Both the position numbers and the translations under genes were made by a program. A DNA stretch of 64,000 nt from Pseudomonas sp. DTU12.3 (GTDB lineage: Bacteria; Pseudomonadota; Gammaproteobacteria; Pseudomonadales; Pseudomonadaceae): contig NZ_CP027218.1 in assembly GCF_004124275.1 (NCBI RefSeq), forward strand, positions 2,917,501-2,981,500. The letters run 5' to 3'. The number at the start of each line of letters is the position of its first letter. Positions within the stretch are counted from its first letter, which is position 1. A model generated the notes under the pieces. The model searched no databases. It was not told where the DNA came from and was given only the letters and a program-made list of their open reading frames with translations. This document shows positions 37,459 through 47,552 of this stretch, piece by piece.

Positions 37459-37812
37459 TCAAACTTCGTTAATGAAGGAACCCGTCCCATCAAGGATGTT
37501 CTTCAAGGTCTCGACCACCTCTTCCATGTCCACCATGTCCGGGTTAAAGCTGATCTCCAGCACATCATCACCATTCAGCGCATCGGCATCCCCTGCCGCG
37601 ATCTCGATTTTCAGTAGCGTCGACGTCAGCGTGACTTTCACACCGTCCAGCGTCGACGGCTCGCCATCCAGGGTGATCTCCAGCTCATCCTCGTCGGGAT
37701 AGCGGCTCATCAGGAACATGTCGCCCTTGTCGCTGTGGCAGCAGAGCATGGCCATGTTGTCTTCTTCGTCATCGCACGGGTTGACGATGAGTAGGGCGGT
37801 GGTCATTTGCAT
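37459..37812 (-). CDS. Small acidic protein of 117 residues, unknown
   Basis: Cytoplasmic, strongly acidic, with no signal peptide. The ATG at 37812 has AGGA eight bases upstream; an in-frame start 117 bases earlier lacks support. The sequence alternates strands such as LEITLDGEPS, VKVTLTSTLLKIEIAAGD and VLEISFNPDM, suggesting a small beta-rich fold, and ends in a helix. The two cysteines in MLCCHSDKG are notable. I do not recognise the family. Confidence 0.72.
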   Translation of the reverse strand: MQMTTALLIVNPCDDEEDNMAMLCCHSDKGDMFLMSRYPDEDELEITLDGEPSTLDGVKVTLTSTLLKIEIAAGDADALNGDDVLEISFNPDMVDMEEVVETLKNILDGTGSFINEV

Positions 37813-38316
37813 GGGGAATTCCTGCCTCAAGGGGCGTGTTGGTCGCAATTGGGCGCGATTCTGCCAGTCCTCGGGAATTTCTGCATGTGAGAGTGTCAGA
37901 GGATGTGTCGTGAACGCGACGTGGGTCAATGGTCATTTCTGGCACGCATGTACCGTAAAAACGGGCATTCAGACCAGCGTTTTGCGCCACGAGTGCTAGT
38001 GTTTACCGGTGCCAAAGCCCTCGTTTACGTGCCAATGACCGAATATGTCGCAGCACCGCAAGCAGACACATTGTCGCACCCATTAAGCTGCGCAACGGAT
38101 GAGCACCCGTAAAGGCATTGTCGGCACCGTTGGCAGTCGTTTTTGCAGATGCCCATTCAATGGAAGGTGAATGTGACCTGAGTGTCTCGTCCAGCTTCAC
38201 CCACCTGTCACCCTGTTTCCTCTGCCCGAGATTCAGGAACAGGGCGACAGTAGCCCCGAGAGGGGTGTTGCACGCGACGCTTTCCATCAATAACAAGCTT
38301 AAGCGGAGTACCACAG
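37813..38316. other. Intergenic region upstream of the glutamate dehydrogenase
   Basis: About 500 bases between divergent genes. It must hold the promoters of both genes. I see a short hairpin (CCCC-GAGA-GGGG near 38253) and no convincing coding sequence, tRNA or repeat pair. Confidence 0.5.
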
Positions 38317-41300
38317 ATGGCGTTCTTCACCGCAGCCAGCAAAGCCGACTTCCAGCACCAACTGCAAGCGGCACTGGCGCAGCACATCAGTGAACAGGCA
38401 CTGCCACAAGTGGCGCTGTTCGCTGAACAATTCTTCGGCATCATTTCTCTGGACGAGCTGACTCAACGTCGCCTCTCCGACCTCGCTGGCTGTACTCTTT
38501 CTGCGTGGCGCCTGCTTGAGCGCTTCGATCACGCGCAGCCGCAAGTGCGCGTCTACAACCCCGATTACGAGCGTCATGGCTGGCAGTCGACCCACACCGC
38601 GGTCGAAGTCCTGCACCATGACCTGCCATTCCTCGTCGACTCGGTTCGTACCGAACTGAACCGTCGCGGCTACAGCATCCACACCCTGCAAACCACCGTG
38701 CTCAGCGTACGTCGTGGCAGCAAGGGCGAATTGCTGGAAATCCTGCCTAAGGGCAGCACCGGCGAAGGCGTTCTGCACGAATCGCTGATGTACCTGGAAA
38801 TCGACCGCTGCGCCAACGCGGCCGAACTGAATGTGCTGAGCAAAGAGCTGGAGCAGGTTCTCGGTGAAGTCCGCGTCGCGGTCGCCGATTTCGAGCCGAT
38901 GAAAGCCAAGGTGCAGGACATCCTCACCCAGCTCGACAACAGCGCGTTCGCCGTCGATGCCGACGAAAAGAACGAAATCAAGAGCTTCCTGGAATGGCTG
39001 GTGGGCAACCACTTCACCTTCCTTGGCTACGAAGAGTTCGTGGTCACCGATCAGGCCGATGGCGGCCACATCGAGTACGACCAGAACTCCTTCCTCGGCC
39101 TGACCAAACTGCTGCGCACCGGCCTGACCTACGATGACCTGCGCATCGAAGATTACGCGGTGAACTACCTGCGCGAACCGACCCTGCTGTCGTTCGCCAA
39201 GGCTGCGCACCCGAGCCGTGTACACCGTCCGGCGTACCCGGACTACGTGTCGATCCGTGAAATCGACGCTGACGGCAAAGTCATCAAGGAACACCGCTTC
39301 ATGGGCCTGTACACCTCCTCGGTGTATGGCGAGAGCGTGCGAGTCATCCCTTTCATCCGCCGCAAGGTCGAAGAAATCGAGCGCCGCTCCGGCTTCCAGT
39401 CCAAGGCTCACCTGGGCAAGGAACTGGCGCAGGTGCTTGAAGTGTTGCCGCGTGATGACCTGTTCCAGACCCCGGTCGACGAACTGTTCACCACCGTGAT
39501 GTCGATCGTGCAGATCCAGGAACGCAACAAGATCCGCGTGTTCCTGCGCAAAGACCCGTACGGTCGCTTCTGCTACTGCCTGGCCTACGTGCCGCGCGAC
39601 ATCTACTCCACCGAAGTTCGCCAGAAGATCCAGCAAGTGCTGATGGAACGCCTGAAGGCTTCCGATTGCGAATTCTGGACGTTCTTCTCCGAGTCGGTAC
39701 TGGCGCGCGTGCAGTTGATCCTGCGTGTCGACCCGAAAAACCGTCTCGACATCGACCCGGTGCTGCTGGAAAAAGAAGTCGTACAGGCGTGCCGCAGCTG
39801 GCAGGACGACTACGCCGCACTGACCGTCGAAAGCTTCGGCGAAGCCCACGGCACCAACGTGCTGGCCGACTTCCCGAAAGGCTTCCCGGCCGGTTACCGC
39901 GAGCGTTTTGCCGCGCATTCGGCCGTGGTCGACATGCAGCACCTGCTGAGCCTCAACGAAAAAAATCCGCTGGTGATGAGCTTCTATCAGCCGCTCGGTC
40001 AGGTCTCCGGCCAGCGCGAGCTGCATTGCAAGCTGTACCACGCCGACACCCCGCTGGCACTGTCCGACGTGCTGCCGATTCTGGAAAACCTCGGTCTGCG
40101 CGTACTGGGTGAATTCCCGTACCGTCTGCGTCACACCAATGGCCGCGAGTTCTGGATTCACGACTTCGCGTTCACCGCCGCTGAAGGTCTGGACCTCGAC
40201 ATCCAGCAACTCAACGACACCCTGCAGGACGCCTTCGTCCACATCGTCCGTGGCGAAGCCGAGAACGATGCGTTCAACCGTCTGGTACTGACCGCCGGCT
40301 TGCCATGGCGCGACGTTGCGCTGCTGCGTGCTTACGCGCGTTACCTGAAACAGATTCGTCTGGGCTTCGATCTGGGCTACATCGCCAGCACCCTGAACAA
40401 CCACACCGACATCGCTCGCGAACTGACCCGGTTGTTCAAGACCCGCTTCTATCTGGCGCGCAAACTCAGCGACGAAGATCTGGAAGACAAGCAACAGCGT
40501 CTGGAACAAGCGATTCTGACCGCACTGGACGACGTCCAGGTGCTCAACGAAGACCGCATCCTGCGTCGTTACCTCGACCTGATCAAAGCGACCCTGCGTA
40601 CCAACTTCTATCAGACTGACGCCAACGGCCAGAACAAGTCGTACTTCAGCTTCAAGTTCAACCCGCACGCGATCCCTGAACTGCCGAAGCCAGTACCGAA
40701 GTTCGAAATCTTCGTCTACTCGCCACGCGTTGAAGGCGTGCACCTGCGCTTCGGTAACGTTGCCCGTGGTGGTCTGCGCTGGTCCGACCGTGAAGAAGAC
40801 TTCCGTACCGAAGTCCTCGGCCTGGTTAAAGCACAACAAGTGAAGAACTCGGTCATCGTGCCAGTCGGCGCGAAGGGCGGCTTCCTGCCGCGTCGCCTGC
40901 CACTGGGCGGCAGCCGTGACGAGATCGCGGCCGAGGGCATCGCCTGCTACCGCATCTTCATTTCCGGTCTGTTGGACATCACCGACAACCTGAAAGACGG
41001 CGCGCTGGTGCCGCCATTGAACGTGGTTCGCCACGACGATGACGACCCGTACCTGGTAGTCGCGGCGGACAAGGGCACTGCAACCTTCTCCGACATCGCC
41101 AACGGCATCGCCATCGACTACGGCTTCTGGCTGGGTGACGCGTTTGCGTCCGGTGGTTCGGCCGGTTACGACCACAAGAAAATGGGCATTACCGCCAAAG
41201 GCGCGTGGGTTGGCGTACAACGTCACTTCCGCGAGCGCGGCATCAATGTTCAGGAAGACAGCATCACTGTGGTCGGCGTCGGCGACATGGCCGGTGACGT

Positions 41301-43212
41301 GTTCGGTAACGGCCTGTTGATGTCCGACAAGCTGCAACTGGTCGCGGCCTTCAACCACCTGCACATATTCATCGATCCAAACCCGAACCCGGCGACCAGC
41401 TTCGTTGAGCGTCAGCGCATGTTCGACCTGCCGCGTTCGGCCTGGACCGACTACGACACCAGCATCATGTCTGAAGGTGGCGGTATCTTCTCGCGCAGCG
41501 CGAAGAGCATCGCGATCTCCCCGCAGATGCAGGAACGCTTCGACATCAAGGCTGACAAGCTGACCCCGACCGAACTGCTCAACGCCTTGCTCAAGGCGCC
41601 GGTGGATCTGTTGTGGAACGGCGGTATCGGCACTTACGTCAAAGCCAGCACCGAAAGCCACGCCGATGTCGGCGACAAGGCCAACGATGCACTGCGCGTG
41701 AACGGCAACGAGCTGCGCTGCAAAGTCGTGGGCGAGGGCGGTAACCTCGGCATGACCCAACTGGGTCGTGTGGAATTCGGTATCAATGGCGGCGGTTCCA
41801 ACACCGACTTCATCGACAACGCCGGTGGCGTTGACTGCTCCGACCACGAAGTGAACATCAAGATCCTGCTGAACGAAGTGGTTCAGGCCGGTGACATGAC
41901 CGACAAGCAACGCAACCAGTTGCTGGCGAGCATGACCGACGAAGTCGGCAATCTGGTGCTGGGCAACAACTACAAGCAGACTCAGGCCCTGTCCCTGGCG
42001 GCCCGTCGTGCCTACGAGCGGATCGCTGAGTACAAGCGTCTGATGAGCGATCTGGAAGGCCGTGGCAAGCTGGACCGTGCCATCGAGTTCCTGCCGACCG
42101 AAGAGCAGATCAACGAACGCCTTGCAGAAGGCCACGGCCTGACGCGCCCTGAGCTGTCGGTACTGATTTCGTACAGCAAGATCGACCTCAAGGAGCAGTT
42201 GCTGGGCTCGCAAGTGCCGGACGACGATTACCTGACCCGCGACATGGAAACGGCGTTCCCGCCGACCTTGGTCAGCAAGTTCTCCGAAGCCATGCGTCGT
42301 CACCGTCTGAAGCGCGAGATCGTCAGCACCCAGATCGCCAACGACCTGGTCAACCACATGGGCATCACCTTCGTTCAACGACTCAAAGAGTCGACCGGCA
42401 TGAGCCCGGCGAACGTCGCTGGCGCTTATGTGATCGTGCGCGACATCTTCCACCTCCCGCACTGGTTCCGTCAGATCGAAGCGCTGGACTACCAAGTCAG
42501 CGCTGACGTGCAGCTGGAACTGATGGACGAGCTGATGCGTCTGGGCCGTCGCGCTACGCGCTGGTTCCTGCGTGCCCGTCGCAACGAGCAGAACGCTGCC
42601 CGTGACGTCGCGCATTTCGGTCCGCACCTGAAAGAGCTGGGCCTGAAACTCGACGAACTGCTGAGCGGCGAAATCCGTGAAAACTGGCAGGCGCGTTATC
42701 AGGCTTACGTCGAAGCCGGTGTGCCGGAATTGCTGGCGCGTATGGTTGCGGGCACCTCGCACCTGTACACGCTGCTGCCGATCATCGAAGCCTCCGACGT
42801 GACTGGCCAGAACCCTGCAGAAGTGGCGAAAGCTTACTTCGCTGTGGGCAGTGCGCTGGACATCACCTGGTACCTGCAACAGATCAGCGCACTGCCGGTT
42901 GAAAACAACTGGCAAGCTCTGGCCCGTGAAGCGTTCCGTGACGATGTCGACTGGCAGCAACGTGCGATCACCATCTCCGTCCTGCAACAGGGCGACGGCA
43001 CGCTGGACGTGGAAGCACGCCTGGCGCTGTGGATGGAACAGCACGAAAGCATGATCTCGCGCTGGCGCGCCATGCTGGTGGAAATCCGTGCGGCAAGTGG
43101 CACGGACTACGCCATGTATGCGGTGGCCAACCGTGAACTGCTGGACCTGGCGTTGAGCGGGCAAGCGGTAGTGCCTGCGGTGACTGCGAATGCCGAGCTT
43201 GAACTGGCGTAA
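38317..43212 (+). CDS. gdhB: NAD-dependent glutamate dehydrogenase, large type
   Basis: A 1631-residue catabolic enzyme that converts glutamate and NAD to 2-oxoglutarate, ammonia and NADH. The length is standard for the 180-kDa GDH class. A long N-terminal regulatory part with ACT-like segments precedes the catalytic domain (about residues 740-1240), seen in FRTEVLGLVKAQQVKNSVIVPVGAKGG-like sequence near 830 with the substrate-binding lysines, and in the dinucleotide-binding part GVGDMAGDVFGNG near 990. GGAG precedes the ATG. It is a single-gene unit with a strong terminator. P. aeruginosa GdhB is its closest well-studied relative. Confidence 0.95.
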   Translation: MAFFTAASKADFQHQLQAALAQHISEQALPQVALFAEQFFGIISLDELTQRRLSDLAGCTLSAWRLLERFDHAQPQVRVYNPDYERHGWQSTHTAVEVLHHDLPFLVDSVRTELNRRGYSIHTLQTTVLSVRRGSKGELLEILPKGSTGEGVLHESLMYLEIDRCANAAELNVLSKELEQVLGEVRVAVADFEPMKAKVQDILTQLDNSAFAVDADEKNEIKSFLEWLVGNHFTFLGYEEFVVTDQADGGHIEYDQNSFLGLTKLLRTGLTYDDLRIEDYAVNYLREPTLLSFAKAAHPSRVHRPAYPDYVSIREIDADGKVIKEHRFMGLYTSSVYGESVRVIPFIRRKVEEIERRSGFQSKAHLGKELAQVLEVLPRDDLFQTPVDELFTTVMSIVQIQERNKIRVFLRKDPYGRFCYCLAYVPRDIYSTEVRQKIQQVLMERLKASDCEFWTFFSESVLARVQLILRVDPKNRLDIDPVLLEKEVVQACRSWQDDYAALTVESFGEAHGTNVLADFPKGFPAGYRERFAAHSAVVDMQHLLSLNEKNPLVMSFYQPLGQVSGQRELHCKLYHADTPLALSDVLPILENLGLRVLGEFPYRLRHTNGREFWIHDFAFTAAEGLDLDIQQLNDTLQDAFVHIVRGEAENDAFNRLVLTAGLPWRDVALLRAYARYLKQIRLGFDLGYIASTLNNHTDIARELTRLFKTRFYLARKLSDEDLEDKQQRLEQAILTALDDVQVLNEDRILRRYLDLIKATLRTNFYQTDANGQNKSYFSFKFNPHAIPELPKPVPKFEIFVYSPRVEGVHLRFGNVARGGLRWSDREEDFRTEVLGLVKAQQVKNSVIVPVGAKGGFLPRRLPLGGSRDEIAAEGIACYRIFISGLLDITDNLKDGALVPPLNVVRHDDDDPYLVVAADKGTATFSDIANGIAIDYGFWLGDAFASGGSAGYDHKKMGITAKGAWVGVQRHFRERGINVQEDSITVVGVGDMAGDVFGNGLLMSDKLQLVAAFNHLHIFIDPNPNPATSFVERQRMFDLPRSAWTDYDTSIMSEGGGIFSRSAKSIAISPQMQERFDIKADKLTPTELLNALLKAPVDLLWNGGIGTYVKASTESHADVGDKANDALRVNGNELRCKVVGEGGNLGMTQLGRVEFGINGGGSNTDFIDNAGGVDCSDHEVNIKILLNEVVQAGDMTDKQRNQLLASMTDEVGNLVLGNNYKQTQALSLAARRAYERIAEYKRLMSDLEGRGKLDRAIEFLPTEEQINERLAEGHGLTRPELSVLISYSKIDLKEQLLGSQVPDDDYLTRDMETAFPPTLVSKFSEAMRRHRLKREIVSTQIANDLVNHMGITFVQRLKESTGMSPANVAGAYVIVRDIFHLPHWFRQIEALDYQVSADVQLELMDELMRLGRRATRWFLRARRNEQNAARDVAHFGPHLKELGLKLDELLSGEIRENWQARYQAYVEAGVPELLARMVAGTSHLYTLLPIIEASDVTGQNPAEVAKAYFAVGSALDITWYLQQISALPVENNWQALAREAFRDDVDWQQRAITISVLQQGDGTLDVEARLALWMEQHESMISRWRAMLVEIRAASGTDYAMYAVANRELLDLALSGQAVVPAVTANAELELA

Positions 43213-43230
43213 GTAGTGGCTGAATGAAAA

Positions 43231-43264
43231 TGCCCCGGTGTCGTGAGATGCCGGGGCTTTTTTA
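43231..43264 (+). terminator. Rho-independent terminator of gdhB
   Basis: Stem GCCCCGG/CCGGGGC with a loop of about 13 bases, followed by six T. It begins 19 bases after the stop codon. Confidence 0.9.
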
Positions 43265-43298
43265 TGTCTGAAGGATTTACGTTGTTCGGTCCGGCCCC

Positions 43299-43373
43299 TT
43301 CGCGAGCAGGCTCGCTCCCACATTGGTTTTGTGATCGACACAAGTCCCCTGTGGGAGCGAGCCTGCTCGCGAA
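43299..43373. repeat. REP pair with tails inward (TTCGCGAGCAGGCTCGCTCCCAC)
   Basis: Two inverted copies of the first family between the convergent gdhB and lipoprotein genes. Confidence 0.9.
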
Positions 43374-43386
43374 AGGGTCCCTGCAT

Positions 43387-44100
43387 TTAATACAACTTCT
43401 GACCTTGTTTGTTATCGAGCATCGATACTTTGTCCGAAGGCCGAGCGACTAAATTGTTGAGCGATTGGTCAAACTTCTGCAACGCCCGAACTTGCACATC
43501 CTGCTGCTGATTAATATCCGCAACAATCTCTTCCGACCGCTTGAAGTCCGCCCACACCGGCGTCAACTCACGTGCATCCGAACCTTTCGCCGTACCGATA
43601 TAGTTCAACCGCGCATCATAAAAATCAGCACTGACATCGGCTTTGATATCGGAACTGCGCGAGGTGATCAACTGGCTGTGGGTATCGACGATTGCCACCA
43701 CATCCGGCTTGGCTGCACGCAGGCTTTGCATGTCCGGATACACCGTCACCGAGCCGAATTGCCGCTGCAGCGAGGCGTTGACCCACTCCACCGCCATGTC
43801 CGGTTTCGAGGTGGCGACGTACGCGTCATGTATCGGTTGCACCAGCAGGCTCTGGCCGAAACCGGTGCCGGCGTTGGCCTGATAGTCGCGCAGGTATTCG
43901 CGGTTGCTTTGCGTGCTTGGGCTGTAGACCACGCCGAGCGACACGCCGGGACCACTTTTCACCTGGGCGGCACTGCTGCGGCCGACCGGTTGGGTGAAGA
44001 GTGTGTCGAGGGACGAAACCGCTTTGGGTGCGGTAGGGACGGAACAAGCGGACAAGGCTAAAACCGATATCGCCAAGGTACTGGCAAAGGCAAGTTTCAT
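43387..44100 (-). CDS. Outer-membrane-type lipoprotein, unknown function
   Basis: A 237-residue lipoprotein. The signal MKLAFASTLAISVLALSAC ends in a lipobox with Cys19 followed by Ser and Val, which favours outer-membrane sorting. GGGAGAAAC precedes the ATG at 44100; a start 24 bases upstream is weaker. The mature part contains a stretch KPDVVAIVDTHSQLITS that resembles a Rossmann-like strand. The product is sometimes labelled ATPase in Pseudomonas genomes, but no Walker motif is visible. Function unknown. Confidence 0.82.
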   Translation of the reverse strand: MKLAFASTLAISVLALSACSVPTAPKAVSSLDTLFTQPVGRSSAAQVKSGPGVSLGVVYSPSTQSNREYLRDYQANAGTGFGQSLLVQPIHDAYVATSKPDMAVEWVNASLQRQFGSVTVYPDMQSLRAAKPDVVAIVDTHSQLITSRSSDIKADVSADFYDARLNYIGTAKGSDARELTPVWADFKRSEEIVADINQQQDVQVRALQKFDQSLNNLVARPSDKVSMLDNKQGQKLY

Positions 44101-44271
44101 GGTGTTTCTCCCGTGAAACAACATCAGTCGGAAAGTTTGAGTAGGCGTCGACGACGACCGTTAATTCAGACTAAACCTGGCGGGCTGTAAGTAACCTGAC
44201 AATTTGCTGTCTTGTTTGGCGTTGAATAGTTTTATTTGCTGTAACCCGACCCGGTTAATTGCGTCGGGAAA

Positions 44272-44307
44272 TAAAAAGGCGCAAATCGATGATTTGCGCC
44301 TTTTTAT
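44272..44307. terminator. Bidirectional terminator-like hairpin
   Basis: AAAAAGGCGCAAATC/GATTTGCGCCTTTTT is a near-perfect stem with A and T runs on both sides. It lies just downstream of the cupin gene and upstream of the lipoprotein gene, so it mainly ends cupin transcription. Confidence 0.85.
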
Positions 44308-44328
44308 TTATGGCTGATTAAACATCCA

Positions 44329-44733
44329 TCAGTTTTTCAGCGGGATCAACACTTGCTCATCCGGGGACAGCACCATGAACACCAGCAACTTGGCAGGCTT
44401 GGTGGCGCTGGCGTTTTTTGACACCAGATGCTCGGAGCCAGCCGGTTCGTACCAGAACTGACCTTTCTTGTAGGTAATCGCCTGTTCGCCCTTCACTTGA
44501 GAGATCACTTCGCCTTCGAGCACGTAAGCCATCGCGGTGCCGTCGTGTTTGTGGGCGATGGAGGCCTGGCCGGGTTTGTAGTCGACCTCGATCATCATGG
44601 CTTTTTTACCGGGGGCGTTTTTCAGCACTTGGTCTTGGAGGACGGTGACTTTTTCCGACGGGTCGTGGGCGAAAGCGGCCGAGGCGCAAAGGCTCAGGGT
44701 GAGGGCGGCAGCGAAGCAGTGCAGGGCTTTCAT
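44329..44733 (-). CDS. Exported cupin-domain protein
   Basis: A 134-residue protein with a signal peptide cleaved near AFA-HDP. The single cupin barrel has the two motifs: HKHDGTAMAYVLEGE (about residues 61-75) and PAGSEHLV (about 96-103), so the histidine metal ligands are present. It is probably periplasmic. The reaction is unknown. It forms a single-gene unit. Confidence 0.85.
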   Translation of the reverse strand: MKALHCFAAALTLSLCASAAFAHDPSEKVTVLQDQVLKNAPGKKAMMIEVDYKPGQASIAHKHDGTAMAYVLEGEVISQVKGEQAITYKKGQFWYEPAGSEHLVSKNASATKPAKLLVFMVLSPDEQVLIPLKN

Positions 44734-44844
44734 GGCGGGTTACCTGTGAGGGGTGGGGGTGCAATCACAGTAGTCCGCAGGGCCGGGCATTCAAACGGCC
44801 AATATTCGGGAAGATCAGGTGACCAATTCAGGGAACCCAAAAGC

Positions 44845-44915
44845 AAAAGATCGCAGCCTTCGGCAGCTCCTACACCGATCTCTGTAGGAGCTGCCGAAGG
44901 CTGCGATCTTTTGAT
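44845..44915. repeat. REP pair (second family, GTAGG ends inward)
   Basis: Two inverted copies with their AAAAGATCGC ends outward, between the cupin and ABM genes. Confidence 0.88.
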
Positions 44916-44921
44916 CTTGCT

Positions 44922-45215
44922 TTAAACAATAGGGAAACTATTGAAATCCACGCTATTGGCCAGCCGACTATCGATCAGGTCGATAAACCCCTGCGCCTCA
45001 GGCCGGTTGAAATGCGCCTGCATCGCCGCTTCGGACTGCCAACGGGCACTGACCGTCCAGCGGTGGCTGTCCTCGGGGCAGCGGTCGACCAGGTAGGAAT
45101 CGCAGCCCGGCGTTTCGCGCAGGGTTTCGACAATCTTCTGCAGTTGCCTGCCCAGTTCATCCGAGCGGCCGGCGGCAGCCTGCACCTGGACCGTATTGAT
45201 CACTTCGTTGGACAT
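44922..45215 (-). CDS. Antibiotic biosynthesis monooxygenase (ABM)-family protein
   Basis: A 97-residue dimeric alpha-beta barrel protein. Family features are the first strand INTVQVQAAAGRSDELGRQL, the PGCDSYLVDRCPED region and RWTVSARWQSEAAMQAHFNRPEA. Such proteins include cofactor-free quinol monooxygenases and many of unknown role. It is followed on the same strand by no close gene, and 124 bases separate it from the MocR gene end. Confidence 0.85.
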   Translation of the reverse strand: MSNEVINTVQVQAAAGRSDELGRQLQKIVETLRETPGCDSYLVDRCPEDSHRWTVSARWQSEAAMQAHFNRPEAQGFIDLIDSRLANSVDFNSFPIV

Positions 45216-45339
45216 TGCTCACACTCCTGAATCAGGCCGGACGAATCCTGCTCACTGAGGGATAACGTCTGTGCAGGATAGGCCTGCACCCCCGGAACAC
45301 CAATAACCAATCGGCGGTTAAATCTTCAGACCAATGCCT

Positions 45340-46773
45340 TCAGGCGACCTGCTGCAGGATGTCGCGCAGGCGATCGAGGGCGATATCGATGTCCAGCGTG
45401 TCGATGGCGCCGAAACCGAAGTACAAACCGTCTTTCGGCGGTTGCTGATAATAGAAGCCGTTGATCGAGTACAAACCGACCTCGACCTTCTTCGCCAGCT
45501 CGATCAGCAGCGGCAAGTCGATCGGCACCTTGCAGAACACCGCCATGTGGAACCCGGCGCTGGCCGGTACCGCCGCAAGCCACGGCGCGAGATCGCTGGC
45601 CATGCGCGCCAGAATGCGCTCGCGGCGCTGCGCATAAATCGCGTGGCAGCGGCGAATGTGCTTGAGCAGATAACCTTCGGCGATGAACTTGGCCAACGCC
45701 CATTGTGGCAGGGTCGAAGCGTGCAGATCGGTGAGCTGCTTGGCGCGGATCACCGCCTCGAGAATGGCCGGCGGCAGAATCGCGTAACCCAGGCGCAGCT
45801 CGGGCAGCAGGGTCTTCGAGAAGGTGCCGACGTAAGCGACGATGCCGCGCTGATCAAGGTTGAAGAGCGAGTCGGTGGGTCGGCCTTCGTAGCGAAACTC
45901 GCTGTCGTAATCGTCCTCGATGATGATCGCGCCAAGCTCATGGGCGCGAGCCAGCAAGGCTTCGCGGCGCGCGTGACTCATCGGCATGCCCAGCGGAAAC
46001 TGGTGCGACGGCGTGACATAGATGAGCCGCGTGCCCTCGGGGATGTGCTCGACCTGAATGCCCTCGGCATCCACCGGAATCCCGACCACCTCGGCGCCAT
46101 GCGTGCCGAACAGCAGGCGTGCCGGCGGATAACCGGGGTCTTCCATCGCCACCAGACTGCCGGGGCGGATCAGCACGCGGGTGATCAGGTCCAGCGCCTG
46201 TTGCGCGCCATTGCACACGACGATGTCTTCGTCCTGACAGTTGATCCCACGGGAAAACGCGATGTGCCGGGCAATCGCATTGCGCAGCGCGGGCAGGCCT
46301 TCGGCGACGCTGTAGAAGCCTTTCGACTGGGCCATCTGACGCATCGCATGGGACACGCAGCGGCGCCAGTCGTCCTGCGGAAACTGACCCTTGCTGGTGG
46401 CGCCGCCGATAAAGTCGTAACGCAACGAGCCTTCCAGTGTCGGATGACGCAGGAACACCGGCAGATTGCGCCAGCTCTCGATCACCTCGGCACTGGCCAG
46501 CTCGGTGTGGCTTTGCTTGCGCTGGATCTGCGCCGGACGCGCGTTGACGTAAGTGCCTTTGCCGATCACCCCGGTGAGGAAGTTTTCGTAGGTCAGTTGC
46601 GCGTAGGTGTCGGAAATGGTCTTGCGCGAGATGCCCAGTTGCTCGGCGAGCAGACGGCTCGGCGGCAACTGCGTGCCAGCCGCGAGGCGCCCGGTTTCGA
46701 TGGCCCCGCGCAGTTGCTGATACAACTGACCGGCGAGATCCTTGCGGCCGTTGATCACGACGTGAAGTTCCAT
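45340..46773 (-). CDS. MocR/PdxR-type GntR regulator with aminotransferase domain
   Basis: A 477-residue regulator that fuses an N-terminal winged helix (about 10-78, LPPSRLLAEQLGISRKTISD) to a fold-type I aminotransferase domain. The PLP lysine lies in GTFSKTLLPELRLGY and the phosphate/ring-binding Asp in IIIEDDYDSEF. In this family the domain senses PLP or an amino compound rather than catalysing. It diverges from the AhpD-like gene across 311 bases, so it probably controls that gene and itself (inference). Confidence 0.92.
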   Translation of the reverse strand: MELHVVINGRKDLAGQLYQQLRGAIETGRLAAGTQLPPSRLLAEQLGISRKTISDTYAQLTYENFLTGVIGKGTYVNARPAQIQRKQSHTELASAEVIESWRNLPVFLRHPTLEGSLRYDFIGGATSKGQFPQDDWRRCVSHAMRQMAQSKGFYSVAEGLPALRNAIARHIAFSRGINCQDEDIVVCNGAQQALDLITRVLIRPGSLVAMEDPGYPPARLLFGTHGAEVVGIPVDAEGIQVEHIPEGTRLIYVTPSHQFPLGMPMSHARREALLARAHELGAIIIEDDYDSEFRYEGRPTDSLFNLDQRGIVAYVGTFSKTLLPELRLGYAILPPAILEAVIRAKQLTDLHASTLPQWALAKFIAEGYLLKHIRRCHAIYAQRRERILARMASDLAPWLAAVPASAGFHMAVFCKVPIDLPLLIELAKKVEVGLYSINGFYYQQPPKDGLYFGFGAIDTLDIDIALDRLRDILQQVA

Positions 46774-46877
46774 ACCGACAAGGCTCCCGAGACTGATTGA
46801 GGTGCCCGCCAGAGTACCGCCGTTGTTTGATTGGCAATAGTTGCCTACCCGAAAAACTCCAAATTGGTCACTAACCC

Positions 46878-46969
46878 CTGTGGGAGCGAGCCTGCTCGCG
46901 AATGCGGTGTGTCATTCAAAAATGGCCTGACTGACCTGACGCCTTCGCGAGCAGGCTCGCTCCCACAGG
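46878..46969. repeat. Inverted REP pair (GTGGGAGCGAGCCTGCTCGCGAA type)
   Basis: Two inverted copies inside the MocR/AhpD divergent promoter region. The AhpD-side promoter and any MocR operator must lie in 46,975-47,080. Confidence 0.92.
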
Positions 46970-47084
46970 GGATCTGCGCAGGGCAGGAGGCAGTGGTGTA
47001 GCGGTTTTCCGTGCAATTGGGGCTGTAATGCACCGCTGTCGGCGTTTACGGTGAACTCATTATTCCGCCTCCCCGAGACCCGCC

Positions 47085-47525
47085 ATGTCCCCGCGTCTGG
47101 ATTACTACAACGCTTCGCCCAAGGCGATGAAAGCGATGATCGCCATGGAGGCGCTGACCAGCAACCTGAGCATCGAGCAACCGCTGCTGCAACTGATCCG
47201 GATCCGCGCCTCGCAGCTCAATGGCTGCGCGTTCTGCACCGACATGCACTCGGTGGATGCGCGCCGGGCCGGGGAGAGTGATCGGCGCTTGTACGCGATC
47301 GCGGTGTGGCGTGACAGCAACTTCTTCAATCCGCGCGAACGTGCGGCGCTGGGCTGGGCCGAAGCGGTGACACTGTTAGCCGAGAGCCACGTGCCCGACG
47401 ATGTCTATCAGCAGGCCCGCGAGCAATTCAGCGAAGGCGAAATGGTCGACCTGACCATGGCCGTCACCACCATCAACAGCTGGAACCGCCTGGCCGTCAG
47501 CTTCCGCCAAACCCCCAGCGACTGA
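47085..47525 (+). CDS. AhpD-like carboxymuconolactone decarboxylase-family protein
   Basis: A 146-residue protein of the alkylhydroperoxidase AhpD-core type. The redox motif is intact: Cys48 and Cys51 in NGCAFCTDMH, with His55 as the proton relay. It may reduce peroxides or act as a dehalogenase-like hydroxylase, as in other small members. Its divergent MocR neighbour suggests induction by an amine or B6-related signal. The ATG lies after a short CGAGACCCGCC leader with a weak ribosome site. Confidence 0.88.
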   Translation: MSPRLDYYNASPKAMKAMIAMEALTSNLSIEQPLLQLIRIRASQLNGCAFCTDMHSVDARRAGESDRRLYAIAVWRDSNFFNPRERAALGWAEAVTLLAESHVPDDVYQQAREQFSEGEMVDLTMAVTTINSWNRLAVSFRQTPSD

Positions 47526-47552
47526 ACCCCACACCGGTCACACTGCAAAACC

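Noticed and set aside
38299..43386. A 1695-codon open frame on the minus strand opposite the glutamate dehydrogenase
   Set aside because: It is the antisense shadow of a GC-rich gene; the plus strand encodes a complete, recognisable GDH with ribosome site and terminator.
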